Positions 20,655-30,018 of a stretch of 64,000 nt of DNA are shown one piece after another (within the stretch, counting starts at the first letter, position 1; each line of letters begins with the position of its first letter). This DNA comes from Tritrichomonas musculus (Eukaryota; Parabasalia; Tritrichomonadida; Tritrichomonadidae): NCBI GenBank assembly GCA_039105265.1, contig JAPFFF010000004.1, positions 2,542,001 to 2,606,000 on the forward strand, given 5' to 3'. The notes under the pieces are model-generated. The model was not told where the DNA came from, searched no databases, and saw only the letters and a list, made by a program, of their open reading frames with translations. Position numbers and translations under genes: made by a program.

Positions 20655-22988
20655 ATGGAAGTTATGGAAAGATTCGAAGCAGAGGTTGATAAACTACGTG
20701 AACTTTCAGGTGTTGATCCTGAGAAGTATCCAATTCGATGGATCAAATGGGAAACACAATACAAATCTGAATCCGGAATTCGAGCTCCACCTTGGCGTGA
20801 AGCTGAAGGAGACCTTGGTTATGTTATTGCTGATACGCAGGATCAAGGTATTATTGTTATTCTTTGCAAGAATGATGGAACTTGCTATCAGATCAAAGGT
20901 TATCAGGTTACCTCTACAGGAGCTGAAGAGCTATGTTATGACCAAATTGGATCAGAACAAAACGATTTGAAATCAGTCTTATCATCTGCATCTCCTGTTT
21001 TTGCTTCTTTGATCGACGCAGCTTTAACTGAGCCACCGGTCGATGAAGAAAAAGGCTCAGCTCGACCTGCTGCTCTTGATAATGAACTTATTTCTCTTCC
21101 TCAACCAGTTTTGGTTTTAGCTCCACACAAAGGTGATCAAGATAGAGATAATGAAGAGGCGAACGAAGTAGAAGACGATCAACCAATTGTTCCATATCCA
21201 CGACAAAGGCCTAGCGACAGTGATTATTGGACAATTTTCCAGAAAATGAAGCGTTTTGCGTCAAACCCAACTGACCCTCTCAATCAAGAATTACAAGAAA
21301 TTAAGAACAATCCAAATTTGAAAGAAGTAACTGGACAGCGTGCTATTCTTGAATCAAATGCACTTCCTGCTATGCTTAATATTCTTAGAATTAGGCAAGC
21401 TCAACATTCTTCTGACTCACACCAAAGTCAACAAGCTGAGGCAGTTGTTCAAATCATTGCACAAATCACAGTTTCACCAAATGTCAGACGAATTATTGCC
21501 ACAGATCAAAACGTTGACACCTTACTTCAAATACTTATTAAAGAAGAACGTCCATTGATGGATGGATTATTCACAACAATTGCAAACTGCTGTAAGAATA
21601 CCCAATTCAGAGAGTTAATATTAAAGCATAAAGGTGTTGAACCTTTGATTTATCAAATCAACAAAGAAGATTTAGCATCACAAGTTTGTTATGTTCTTTA
21701 TACCCTCAACAGAAGCGAGCATGCGACACAGATGATGCTTAAATCTCACCTTGACCACGAATTACAGAAATTTATACAAAAAACTGAAAAATTAAATGAC
21801 GAACTTATGCTCAATATCACAAGGCTCCTTTATTCAGTTGCAATTTACGATCCTCAAACAGCTCAAAATATGACAAAAGAACAACTTGTTTTCTTCTGCC
21901 AAGGTCTTACATCAGCTAACGTTGATCTTGTTACATGGTCTGCCAAAGCCTTTACTGTATTCAAAATCACTGATGATCTCCAAAAACTTTTCTATTCACC
22001 AAAATGCGAAGGCCCACAACGATTAACTAGTACACTTGATAATAAAAATGATGTTGTTGTTTTAGCTGGTTTGGAATCAATATCTGTTGTTGGAACAATA
22101 CCTAAGATATTGAATGAAATCTTGAACACTGGTATTTTGAATAAGTTACAGAATCTTTGGAAGAATGAAAACCCAGAAATCAGGAAAGGTACTTTACGCG
22201 CTTTAGGTGTTCTTACAAAACATCCAAAATGTGCACAATGGACCGTTCGTCAGAATCTTATTCCAGATTTGATTGATTATCTCAATAATACAGATCCTGA
22301 CTTTGTTATTTATTCAGCTAAAGCCATAGGTGCCTGCTGCAAAGAAAAGTCTAATCTTTCAAATTTGACTCAATTGAACGGAATTAGGATTCTTTGGAGT
22401 TTAATGAAAAGTCCATATAGCGGTGTTCAAGCAGCAGCAACATCAGCACTCGTTCCTTTCTTACAGAGTGAAAATTCGCCATCTGTTGTTCGAACTTTTG
22501 TTGATGGTCTTGATCTTCTTGTTGCTCTTCTTAAATCAGATGATCCTGAAGTTCAAGCATCAGCTTGTATGGCTATCACTGAAGTTGCTAAAGATAAAGA
22601 AAATCTTGCAGTTATGACTGATTTGGGTTTAGTTGAATTACTTAGTAGACTTCTTTCTACAAAACTTGACAGTGTTAGAAAACCACTTGCTGATGCGATT
22701 GGTGTTTCAGCTGATTATTCAAATAACAGGAGATTATTCGGTGAAGAAGGAGCAGTTGGACCTCTTGTTTCTTATTTAAGACCTCCTTCAAATAACCAAG
22801 AAGTTCATGCATCAACAGCAAAAGCTCTGAAAGCATTAAGTGAAGATCCAGAAAACAGTAAAAATTTGAGGCAGGCGGGTGTTGTTAATTATTTACTTGA
22901 AATGGTTGAAAGTCAAGACCCAGACTTGCAAATGGCAGCTGCTGTTGCTATCAGAAATATTAGAACCAATTGTGGTCATACAGAATAA
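20655..22988 (+). CDS. Outer dynein arm docking complex subunit 2 (ODAD2/ARMC4)
   Basis: This axonemal armadillo-repeat protein helps anchor outer dynein arms to doublet microtubules. The start is the ATG at 20655 (MEVMERFEAEV); a second ATG follows at 20664. The N-terminal region has the RAPPWRE...GYVIA block that in animal ARMC4 reads CRAPPWRQ...CYVLV. After an acidic linker (about 120-190) about ten ARM repeats run to the end. The last repeats are closest to ARMC4: IRILWSLMKSP, FVDGLDLLVALLKSDDPEV, AKDKENLAVMTDLG, and the end SQDPDLQMAAAVAIRNIR. At 777 aa it is shorter than the human protein (about 1040), mainly by a reduced N-terminus. The family match is recalled, but extensive along the chain. 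It implies that the organism builds outer dynein arms. Confidence 0.9.
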   Translation: MEVMERFEAEVDKLRELSGVDPEKYPIRWIKWETQYKSESGIRAPPWREAEGDLGYVIADTQDQGIIVILCKNDGTCYQIKGYQVTSTGAEELCYDQIGSEQNDLKSVLSSASPVFASLIDAALTEPPVDEEKGSARPAALDNELISLPQPVLVLAPHKGDQDRDNEEANEVEDDQPIVPYPRQRPSDSDYWTIFQKMKRFASNPTDPLNQELQEIKNNPNLKEVTGQRAILESNALPAMLNILRIRQAQHSSDSHQSQQAEAVVQIIAQITVSPNVRRIIATDQNVDTLLQILIKEERPLMDGLFTTIANCCKNTQFRELILKHKGVEPLIYQINKEDLASQVCYVLYTLNRSEHATQMMLKSHLDHELQKFIQKTEKLNDELMLNITRLLYSVAIYDPQTAQNMTKEQLVFFCQGLTSANVDLVTWSAKAFTVFKITDDLQKLFYSPKCEGPQRLTSTLDNKNDVVVLAGLESISVVGTIPKILNEILNTGILNKLQNLWKNENPEIRKGTLRALGVLTKHPKCAQWTVRQNLIPDLIDYLNNTDPDFVIYSAKAIGACCKEKSNLSNLTQLNGIRILWSLMKSPYSGVQAAATSALVPFLQSENSPSVVRTFVDGLDLLVALLKSDDPEVQASACMAITEVAKDKENLAVMTDLGLVELLSRLLSTKLDSVRKPLADAIGVSADYSNNRRLFGEEGAVGPLVSYLRPPSNNQEVHASTAKALKALSEDPENSKNLRQAGVVNYLLEMVESQDPDLQMAAAVAIRNIRTNCGHTE

Positions 22989-23149
22989 ATTCTTATTTAT
23001 ATTTTATGGTTCTCAATAAATAATTATTTTTAAATTCAAATTTTTTATATTTAATGTCATTATGATATTGAAGATGTGGCTAAAGTAAATGATTGTTAAA
23101 AAATAAGAAATTAATGAAAGAAAGAGCCAAAGTGCTAAAATTATTTTTA

Positions 23150-24028
23150 CTATATTAGTGGTTCAGCTGAAGTTGCATACCCTTCAATGCCAAGATGATT
23201 TTTTCCTCGAATTATTTTAAAGAAGCCATTATCTCCCCACTGGCTTCCATATGAGTTTTGAATAAGCCAATAGGATTTATTTTTTTCAATTCCCCATCCA
23301 ATGATTTCAACAGTATGAAATAAATTTAATTTTTCTATATCATTTGATTCATATATTCCTTCTTTATATTTAGAAAAAACACTTGTGAGTTGAATTAATG
23401 CTGTTACAGGACCATTTTTCAAAATTTCTTTAATGATTGACTCCTCGCCATTAATTGTTTTCAAGCTTTTATACTTTGTATAATATCGTTTACATTTTGT
23501 TGAGAAATTACAAGTGCCTTGTAAATTAAAACTTTGGCACGATATATTAGGGAGGCCATTATATTGGATATATCGCCATGAAAGATATTCATGACTACCA
23601 GAAAAGCATCCTGATGAAAAATAATCACAATAAATCAAATCTTGTGGATTAAGATAATAAAAATTTCCTGTTTGTTTGCAAAAACGATGAGAAAGAGATG
23701 CTGATACAGCAAAAGCGTAGCATGTAGAACATCCACTTTGGTTAAAAATTGGAATTTTGCAATAAGGATATTCTAATAAGAAGTTATAATTAATAGGAAA
23801 TGTTGAATTTCTGGTATTTTTTTTAACAGATTCTTTTGAAAAAGATGAATTTGATGGATGAATGCTTTTCTCAACAAAGTCCTGAAATGAGGTTGAATTT
23901 TTTGAAACAGATTTTTTATTCAAGAAAATAATTTTGTTTGTTCTCTCATCCTTTAATTGTTGCTTGGAAATACAGATAAAGAAATAAAAAAGTAGAATGA
24001 TTATAATAAAGAAATGTAGTAGTTTTGG
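23150..24028 (-). CDS. Papain-family (C1A) cysteine peptidase, start codon unresolved
   Basis: Lysosomal or secreted endopeptidase of the cathepsin type. The catalytic residues are present: Cys in SGCSTCYAF (codon 23720-23722), His in LFHTVEIIGWG (23315-23317) and Asn in LIQNSYGSQWG (23255-23257), with the oxyanion Gln before them. The usual Trp after the catalytic Cys is Tyr. The region between the N-terminus and the mature start (FPINYNF...) is about 45 residues, too short for a normal cathepsin L pro-region and nearer cathepsin B-like forms. The frame is open up to a stop at 24029-24031 and its first part is a hydrophobic leader (LLFYFFICIS), a likely signal peptide, yet the whole frame contains no ATG. 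The real start may be an ATA at 24002-24004, lie in an upstream exon, or be lost. Confidence 0.78.
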   Translation of the reverse strand, partial: PKLLHFFIIIILLFYFFICISKQQLKDERTNKIIFLNKKSVSKNSTSFQDFVEKSIHPSNSSFSKESVKKNTRNSTFPINYNFLLEYPYCKIPIFNQSGCSTCYAFAVSASLSHRFCKQTGNFYYLNPQDLIYCDYFSSGCFSGSHEYLSWRYIQYNGLPNISCQSFNLQGTCNFSTKCKRYYTKYKSLKTINGEESIIKEILKNGPVTALIQLTSVFSKYKEGIYESNDIEKLNLFHTVEIIGWGIEKNKSYWLIQNSYGSQWGDNGFFKIIRGKNHLGIEGYATSAEPLI

Positions 24029-24080
24029 TCAAAATATGGTCAATACTTTTATCCTAAACGTATGGTGATCTATATTTATT

Positions 24081-24620
24081 ATGAATTCCATATCTTTTGA
24101 TTTCTCTAGCGAAGAAGATATTGAATACGAGCAAAACTCAGATTTCGACGATTTTATCGATGATACTGAAGAAAAGTTGCAAGAGATAGAAGATGATATC
24201 AAATCGATAACCTCATTTTGTCTTTCACCTGAAGATATGAGCAATCAAAGCATAGATATTAAATTAAAAGCAACACTATCAAGTCGTGAATATGATAAAA
24301 TTTCGATGCAAGCACAAAAGAAAGCAATGAAAAACTACCAATCCTTAATTTCTTCAGAATATTCGCTTCTACAACAAAATCATCTTACTGTTCAGAAAGA
24401 ATATGGCACATCAAATGATGATAACTGGGAAATTGATTCAGGGAAATCAACTGATCTTGAACTTTTGATTGCCATTACTAAGCTAAGAAAAAAAATTATT
24501 AGAATAAATGCAGAAAATCAATCAATATTTGCAGAAAATGAGAAAAATTCTGAGCATTTACAGCATATTTATGATCAAAACTCAAAGCTTGAACAAATGA
24601 AGATTGTTCAATGTGCATAA
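24081..24620 (+). CDS. Hypothetical coiled-coil protein, 179 aa
   Basis: I do not recognise a family. The N-terminal third is acidic (SSEEDIEYEQNSDFDDFIDD), the centre is Ser/Gln-rich, and residues about 125-175 form a coiled coil (LLIAITKLRKKIIRINAENQ). There is no membrane segment. It begins 52 bp from the open frame of the cysteine peptidase on the other strand, so the two must share a very compact promoter or one has lost it. Size and composition fit small axonemal or cytoskeletal adaptors, but that is only a guess. Confidence 0.6.
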   Translation: MNSISFDFSSEEDIEYEQNSDFDDFIDDTEEKLQEIEDDIKSITSFCLSPEDMSNQSIDIKLKATLSSREYDKISMQAQKKAMKNYQSLISSEYSLLQQNHLTVQKEYGTSNDDNWEIDSGKSTDLELLIAITKLRKKIIRINAENQSIFAENEKNSEHLQHIYDQNSKLEQMKIVQCA

Positions 24621-24802
24621 CTTCTATAATAGTATAGATTTTATATTTCATACACAGATTTTTGTTTTCTCTAAATGTTATTTATTAATTAATTTTTTAA
24701 GATCATTTTATATAAAAATACACAAAATTATGTTTCGGAACAAGTTTATTAAAAATTCTTCCTCTTTATTTTAATAAAATTTAAAGATAAAGATACAATC
24801 AA

Positions 24803-27694
24803 TTAGTTATCATTAACAAGGGTTTTGATAATGTCTTGTTGTAAAGTATACTTCTTAACAAGATTGTCAAGCTTTTCCTTTCTTGTTTTATATAATTCGG
24901 TATATTTTTCAGCAAGGATGCACCTGTAAACTTCTGAGTTAGAAGAAATTTGGCCTTGCCCATAATAGAAGAAGCATATTGAAGATAAAGTTCTTGCAAG
25001 ATGATCTTTTGAACTGATAATTATTTCCTTATCTGGATATGGTAAAATAGGATAAGAAATAATTGTTGGTATTGTTTTTGTAGATTGAGAATTTTGGAAT
25101 GCAGATCCATTTGGAACAAATTTTTCTTCTTTGTATTTAGGATGGCATTTTATGATTGAAACTTTGTACATTTGTTCATCTTTTGTTAATGATTGGTAAA
25201 GTGGAGTAACAACAATAATAATTTCGAACTGTGAAACTTCGAGGAATTCGGTATTAAGTTGCTTATCAGATTCATTGAATATTACAAGAATATCACCTGT
25301 TGGGAATTTATCGTTAAAGCAAAATTGGCAGTAGCCCATATTATATGATTTTCCAAGATCTTGAAGGAATTTGTTGTATCTTGGAGTAGCTTCTGTCTCA
25401 GAAAAGAATGAATTAGAGTTTTTGGCGATATGTGCTACCAAAATTTCAAAACGAGAAAGTCCGCAACTATCATCGAAATCTTTAAGAGCTTGTTCAAATC
25501 CGTCCTGTGTTTGATTAAGTGGGTTAATCTGAAGATTAGGCGCTGTAATTGACATTGAAGCAATTCCCAATGCCATGAGGAAACTTTTTGATAAACTTTT
25601 CTCTTCTGTTTCTGGGGTTTCAACATATTTAGCAAATATATTAACATCATCAAAGGTTATTTCACTTCGATGTAATGTATCATCTTTCAGCATTTTTTCA
25701 TCGATGGATTGTGCAAGTTCTGGAGATACTTCAGTAATATCAAATACGGTAATTCCAAATGGACCGCGAATAATTAATCCAAGAGCTTTGTTTTCTGTAT
25801 TTTCTCTGAATGATAAAATTCTGCCATTAAAAACATAACTTGATAATACCTTTGGATAATTTTGACAGAATTTATTCATCTGTTGAACTGAAACAGAGGG
25901 AGCAAGAATCAGATTTTCTACTATTTCAGCCATTGTACTAATGAGTGGAATTTTTGATGTAATTTGTGTTTTGAGAAAATCGGTCAAGCTTGAATGGCTG
26001 AGTCTATACTTCAAGAAGTAGTCAGTTCTTTTATTAATTTCAATGAGAGCAATCATAAATGGAATACTATTGAATTGATATGGAAATTGTGTTTGCTTTT
26101 GCTCAACAGTTTTAATGAGGCTTTCAACAAGAGCGCAATTTTGTATGGCTGGAGCAATATCTGACATATAATGTGGCGATAAAGCAAGCATAAGCATTTC
26201 ATGTGATACACTAGATTTGGATGAAAGCATTGAAACATAAGCTGTCGAAAACATACTTCCTGAACCAGCATTAGCAAGAAGCATTAATTTATAAATGGCA
26301 AAATCATCATTTGATAATGCATTGCTAGACAATATCATTGTAAAGTTATCTATAACACTAATTATACCACATTCGATTTCTTCATTTCCTTCTGTACGAG
26401 CAAATTCAAGTGAATTAGCAAGTAATTGGGTCCAAGGTCCAACATTGAGTAAGGGAGTGAATTCAGGAGGTAAATTAACTGGAGCTGCAATAGGAACTTG
26501 TAAAGCGCTTATTAAAAGAGTCTTTATGAACTCATTGAATTGTCTGGGATTTTCTGCTGCGAAATTATGAGCTGTATTCATTAAAGCAAATATGTTCACA
26601 AATCTTCCAGCTGACCCTAAAAGAAAAGCATTCAAGTAGCAAATAAGTGCGCTTATCCATGGTGAATTTGGTGGCAAAACGCCATTTGTAAATAGAGTAA
26701 AGATATTTCTAAAATGGTCCAATATATTATATGAATAAAGATTTGTGATAAAAACTCCATCACCAAGCATTCTAAGTAGAGCTTCACTTGGAATCTTGTT
26801 TTGGAATAAGCTTGTTTTTGAATTAGCTGAAAAATGTTCTTTAAATGTTTTTAATGATATATCGAAAAAGTCTGCTAAAATTGTTGCTCTTGCATTTCCA
26901 GCTTTCGATAACTCATCTTCAGCAATTTTTGATCTGAATTTCATTCGTGCGATGACATTTAAAATAAAGGATCTTCGTTTTGGATCCTCTGGAAAGTTGA
27001 TAAATGCTGTAAAGAAGCTATAGAAAAGTGAATTCCAATGAACTGAATTTGGTTTAGTTTTTCCCGATGACCCAACTTTTTCTGTTCCTTTCGTGAAAAA
27101 GCAAAGATTTAGAAACTTGTAAATTAATAAATCTGCATCATCTATATCAAGTTCCGCGATTAAAAAACCATCAACAAATAAATCCATCAAATTGTTAATT
27201 ATTTCGTTTTCTTTTGTCTGAACTTGAGAATTATTTCGAGTGATAGAGAGAACAGATTCAATTAGGCAAGTCAATGAAACCTTCCATGTTGATCGATTAA
27301 ACGGATGGTGTTCATTTGCTGCCAATTCTGGAGTAATTGTATCGCGAAGGAACCTAAATGTAGATTCAAAAACGTCATCTCTGTGCATTGGACGTTTCGC
27401 GTATATTATCGGTATTGCTTCAAAAACTTTTTGGATGTATTTGTTATATCGGACAATATCGAGAATTGCATTGGGAAAGTTTGGATTAATCAACCAGCGA
27501 GAAAAAGTATTTATTGATGTGAGTGCAATATCTAAATTGAAAGAGTAAAGAAGAGGTTGCAAAGCAAATTCAATTTCATTATCTTTACTAAGGCGATTAT
27601 GTAAATCTGCATTTTGAAATGAAGATGTTATTAACCTCGCTAATTCGTTTGCATTCTGAGAAGGATATTGCGTAAAAACAAGTTTACTTTTCAT
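24803..27694 (-). CDS. RalGAP/tuberin-like protein with Rap-GAP domain, 963 aa
   Basis: The long N-terminal part (1-700) is all-helical, like the HEAT-type region of RalGAP alpha and tuberin. A Rap/Ran-GAP domain lies at about 740-880: SRFEILVAHIAKNS, then FNDKFPTGDILVIFNES, LEVSQFEIIIVVTPLY and YKVSIIKCHPKY. In active Rap-GAPs the segment before the VIF strand reads I-G-N-D, whose Asn is the catalytic 'thumb'; here the aligned residues are T-G-D, so the thumb Asn seems absent. The protein may therefore be an inactive scaffold or use another residue. Family members switch off Ral, Rap or Rheb GTPases. The ATG at 27694 begins MKSKLVFTQYPS. There are no frameshifts. Confidence 0.72.
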   Translation of the reverse strand: MKSKLVFTQYPSQNANELARLITSSFQNADLHNRLSKDNEIEFALQPLLYSFNLDIALTSINTFSRWLINPNFPNAILDIVRYNKYIQKVFEAIPIIYAKRPMHRDDVFESTFRFLRDTITPELAANEHHPFNRSTWKVSLTCLIESVLSITRNNSQVQTKENEIINNLMDLFVDGFLIAELDIDDADLLIYKFLNLCFFTKGTEKVGSSGKTKPNSVHWNSLFYSFFTAFINFPEDPKRRSFILNVIARMKFRSKIAEDELSKAGNARATILADFFDISLKTFKEHFSANSKTSLFQNKIPSEALLRMLGDGVFITNLYSYNILDHFRNIFTLFTNGVLPPNSPWISALICYLNAFLLGSAGRFVNIFALMNTAHNFAAENPRQFNEFIKTLLISALQVPIAAPVNLPPEFTPLLNVGPWTQLLANSLEFARTEGNEEIECGIISVIDNFTMILSSNALSNDDFAIYKLMLLANAGSGSMFSTAYVSMLSSKSSVSHEMLMLALSPHYMSDIAPAIQNCALVESLIKTVEQKQTQFPYQFNSIPFMIALIEINKRTDYFLKYRLSHSSLTDFLKTQITSKIPLISTMAEIVENLILAPSVSVQQMNKFCQNYPKVLSSYVFNGRILSFRENTENKALGLIIRGPFGITVFDITEVSPELAQSIDEKMLKDDTLHRSEITFDDVNIFAKYVETPETEEKSLSKSFLMALGIASMSITAPNLQINPLNQTQDGFEQALKDFDDSCGLSRFEILVAHIAKNSNSFFSETEATPRYNKFLQDLGKSYNMGYCQFCFNDKFPTGDILVIFNESDKQLNTEFLEVSQFEIIIVVTPLYQSLTKDEQMYKVSIIKCHPKYKEEKFVPNGSAFQNSQSTKTIPTIISYPILPYPDKEIIISSKDHLARTLSSICFFYYGQGQISSNSEVYRCILAEKYTELYKTRKEKLDNLVKKYTLQQDIIKTLVNDN

Positions 27695-27954
27695 TCTTCT
27701 TATAAATCAATATCTATTTACTGAAAAAGTGGATTTTGAATTCAATTGATTTTTTTCAAAATGAGTATTATTATTATTTATAAAAGAAATAGAATTCATT
27801 TAGCATTTAATAAAGAATTATATAAGAATTAGTTTTTCTTTATATAATATTTGAAAAAGTGACCGAAAAATTGATAGAAAAAGAGTATTCATTATGTATT
27901 CATACTTTTAATGGAAACATCAAAAGCAAATCAATTCAAAGTTGACATCAACAA

Positions 27955-28895
27955 ATAGAAAATTGTAAAAGAAATTAATAGTGGCGCTTTTGATGTTGTT
28001 TAAAGAACGCCTAGTTAGAAGTATTTAAACAAATCAGCAATATGCGACTAAAAATTTTTTTTTTCGAGAATATTGATAAGTAAATAAAGAGAAATGATTA
28101 ATCGCAAGATTCAAATTATGATTCGTGTTAATCATCCAGCACTAATTGAATTTCAAGATTATTAATTCACTGATTTTTCTGTAAATAAAAATCAGGATCA
28201 CTTAAAGATATTCTTAAAAGTGTTCAAAAATTTCTTGCTGGTGATTATTACAACTCCAAGAAACAAATAATTCTAGTTGGAATGATTAAAACTACATCAA
28301 AATTATATTATTCATCGTGATTTTAAGCCAGACAACATTTTCATTGATAAAACAATTTTAGCAACGCATTTCTAAATTTGGACTTTTAAAATTTGTTGAT
28401 TCATCACATTCAGCAAGTCAGTCGAAATCATGTGATACTTAAACTTACATAAGAATTATGATGTAAAAGCTGATGTTTAATCATTTGGAAACGTCATGTA
28501 TCAAACTATTAGCGATACGTGGCATTATCCACTTTTTGAGAAGAGTAAATGAATGAATATCAATTCAATCAAAAAGTTGTTGAAGAAAGCTATCGTCCTA
28601 AATTTGATTGTCCTATTAAGAAGTCATTGAAAAAGTTAATTGAAAGATGTTGTCATCTGATCCAAAAGAACGTCCCACTTTTGAATAAGTCTTCAATAAT
28701 TTTGCTTACAATCGTGATTTGGCCATTTATAACGCATTTGATGACGATGAAGAGGAAGAAAAGAATAATTTCTATTTGGATGATGTCTTTGATGAAATCT
28801 TGCTGCACATCGACTTCATTCTTCAAGATTCGCCAAATAATTGTAAAAACAAGTCTGATTCTAGTTCTAGCAAAAATGAAGAACAAAAAGAATGA
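27955..28895 (+). pseudogene. Decayed TKL-type protein kinase
   Basis: Pieces of one kinase domain appear in order on the plus strand but in several frames with stops between: the Gly-loop (KIVKEINSGAFDVV then a stop, 27961-28002), the alpha-C to beta-4 segment (RVNHPALIEFQDY then a stop, about 28120-28165), the catalytic loop (HRDFKPDNIFIDK, about 28314-28352), subdomain IX (KADV-stop-SFGNVMYQTISD, about 28467-28515) and a C-lobe end (KVVEESYRPKFDCPIKKSLKKLIE, about 28570-28645). VNHPAL and the RPKFD element are typical of the large trichomonad TKL family. At least five stops or frame changes interrupt it, so it cannot make a kinase. An acidic tail follows and then a 41-A run. Confidence 0.85.
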
Positions 28896-28901
28896 TTGAA
28901 G

Positions 28902-28905
<4 letters not shown>

Positions 28906-28946
<41 letters not shown>
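28906..28946 (+). repeat. Poly-A run, 41 bp
   Basis: Uninterrupted A's directly after the dead kinase remnant. It could be a slippage-expanded tract or the scar of a retroposed transcript; no target duplication was found around it, so I do not choose. Confidence 0.9.
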
Positions 28947-28949
<3 letters not shown>

Positions 28950-29245
28950 CAAAAATAATGCTGAAATAAAAATAAAAAAAAATTGCAGTTTAAAGCACGA
29001 AAGTGCATGATCAAAGCACTCAAATTAATTCTATAGAAACTCAAATGAAAAAAAAAAAATTGATGATTTATTTTGTGATTGTGTAAAAATCCAAATGAAA
29101 ACTCAGCAAGATGAATTTTTAATGGAATTTCAACAAGTTATATTTCGGATTGATTATTATTTTTGACGTTTCTACAATCTTTTTACGAAGTTTGATTGAT
29201 TTACTATCGCGATTAAACTAATATTATAAATAATTCCAGCCAATA
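28947..29245. other. Intergenic DNA
   Basis: AT-rich; no coding or repeat signal seen between the poly-A run and the small MITE. Confidence 0.4.
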
Positions 29246-29388
29246 TCCAGATTTACCTTAGAATTGATATTTTTATTAACGTTTTTAATCTGAAAAAGCA
29301 CACTTGGTTAACAAAAATACTTATAATTTCATTAACCGTTGTATTTTTTCAATACTTTACAAAATATCAATTCTAAGGTAAATCTGGA
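29246..29388. mobile_element. Small TA-type MITE, 143 bp
   Basis: Perfect 28-bp terminal inverted repeats, left TCCAGATTTACCTTAG... and right ...CTAAGGTAAATCTGGA, enclose about 87 bp and are flanked by TA on each side (29244-29245 and 29389-29390). Perfect TIRs, TA target and no coding capacity fit a Tc1/mariner-type MITE of fairly recent origin. The transcript of either strand would fold into a long hairpin. Confidence 0.85.
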
Positions 29389-29390
29389 TA

Positions 29391-30018
29391 TTTTTTTGTA
29401 ATTCTTACTTTTTATGAAATTTCTACAATGATCTAACTCATTACATAATTTATAGATAAAAAAATCTTATTTTATTACTCATATTATTAATGTTTTACTA
29501 TTCATATTCACTGAACATCAAAAATTGGTTCTCTCAAAATTGAATACAGCTCTCAATTTTTCAATGGTTTGTTTTATATTGAGAGTACATTTTTATAGAT
29601 TAATTGTTTTTTATTTTGGCACTAGGCTTTAATTTGGTGGTCATTTTAGGTTGGAAATAACCAGTCTTAAAGCATTTTAAAAATCAATCAAAAGGCAGTA
29701 TATTTTCTTTCAAAAAGTGGTCATTTATATTCTTGCAAATTTATGATTATCATTTATTTTATTTTATAGAAACATAGAAATTAGCTACTTAACAAGTAGT
29801 TGAAAAGCATAAATCGTCGTTTTATGATTAAATTAAAATGTGTCATTGGCTAATTATATTGGCCTTTTATTATCGTTTTTTAAAAATTGAATTATAAATT
29901 GCATTTTTTAAATTCATAAAATGTTACTATTTAATTCTCGTTTTTAAAAAACAGGATAAATCATTCAAATATTATAATTTTCAAAAGAACTGTAATTCAA
30001 AAGATTTTAAAAAAGTTG
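29391..30018. other. Intergenic DNA upstream of the VPS9-like gene
   Basis: AT-rich spacer of about 630 bp with no coding signal. No convincing Inr close to the start codon. Confidence 0.4.
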
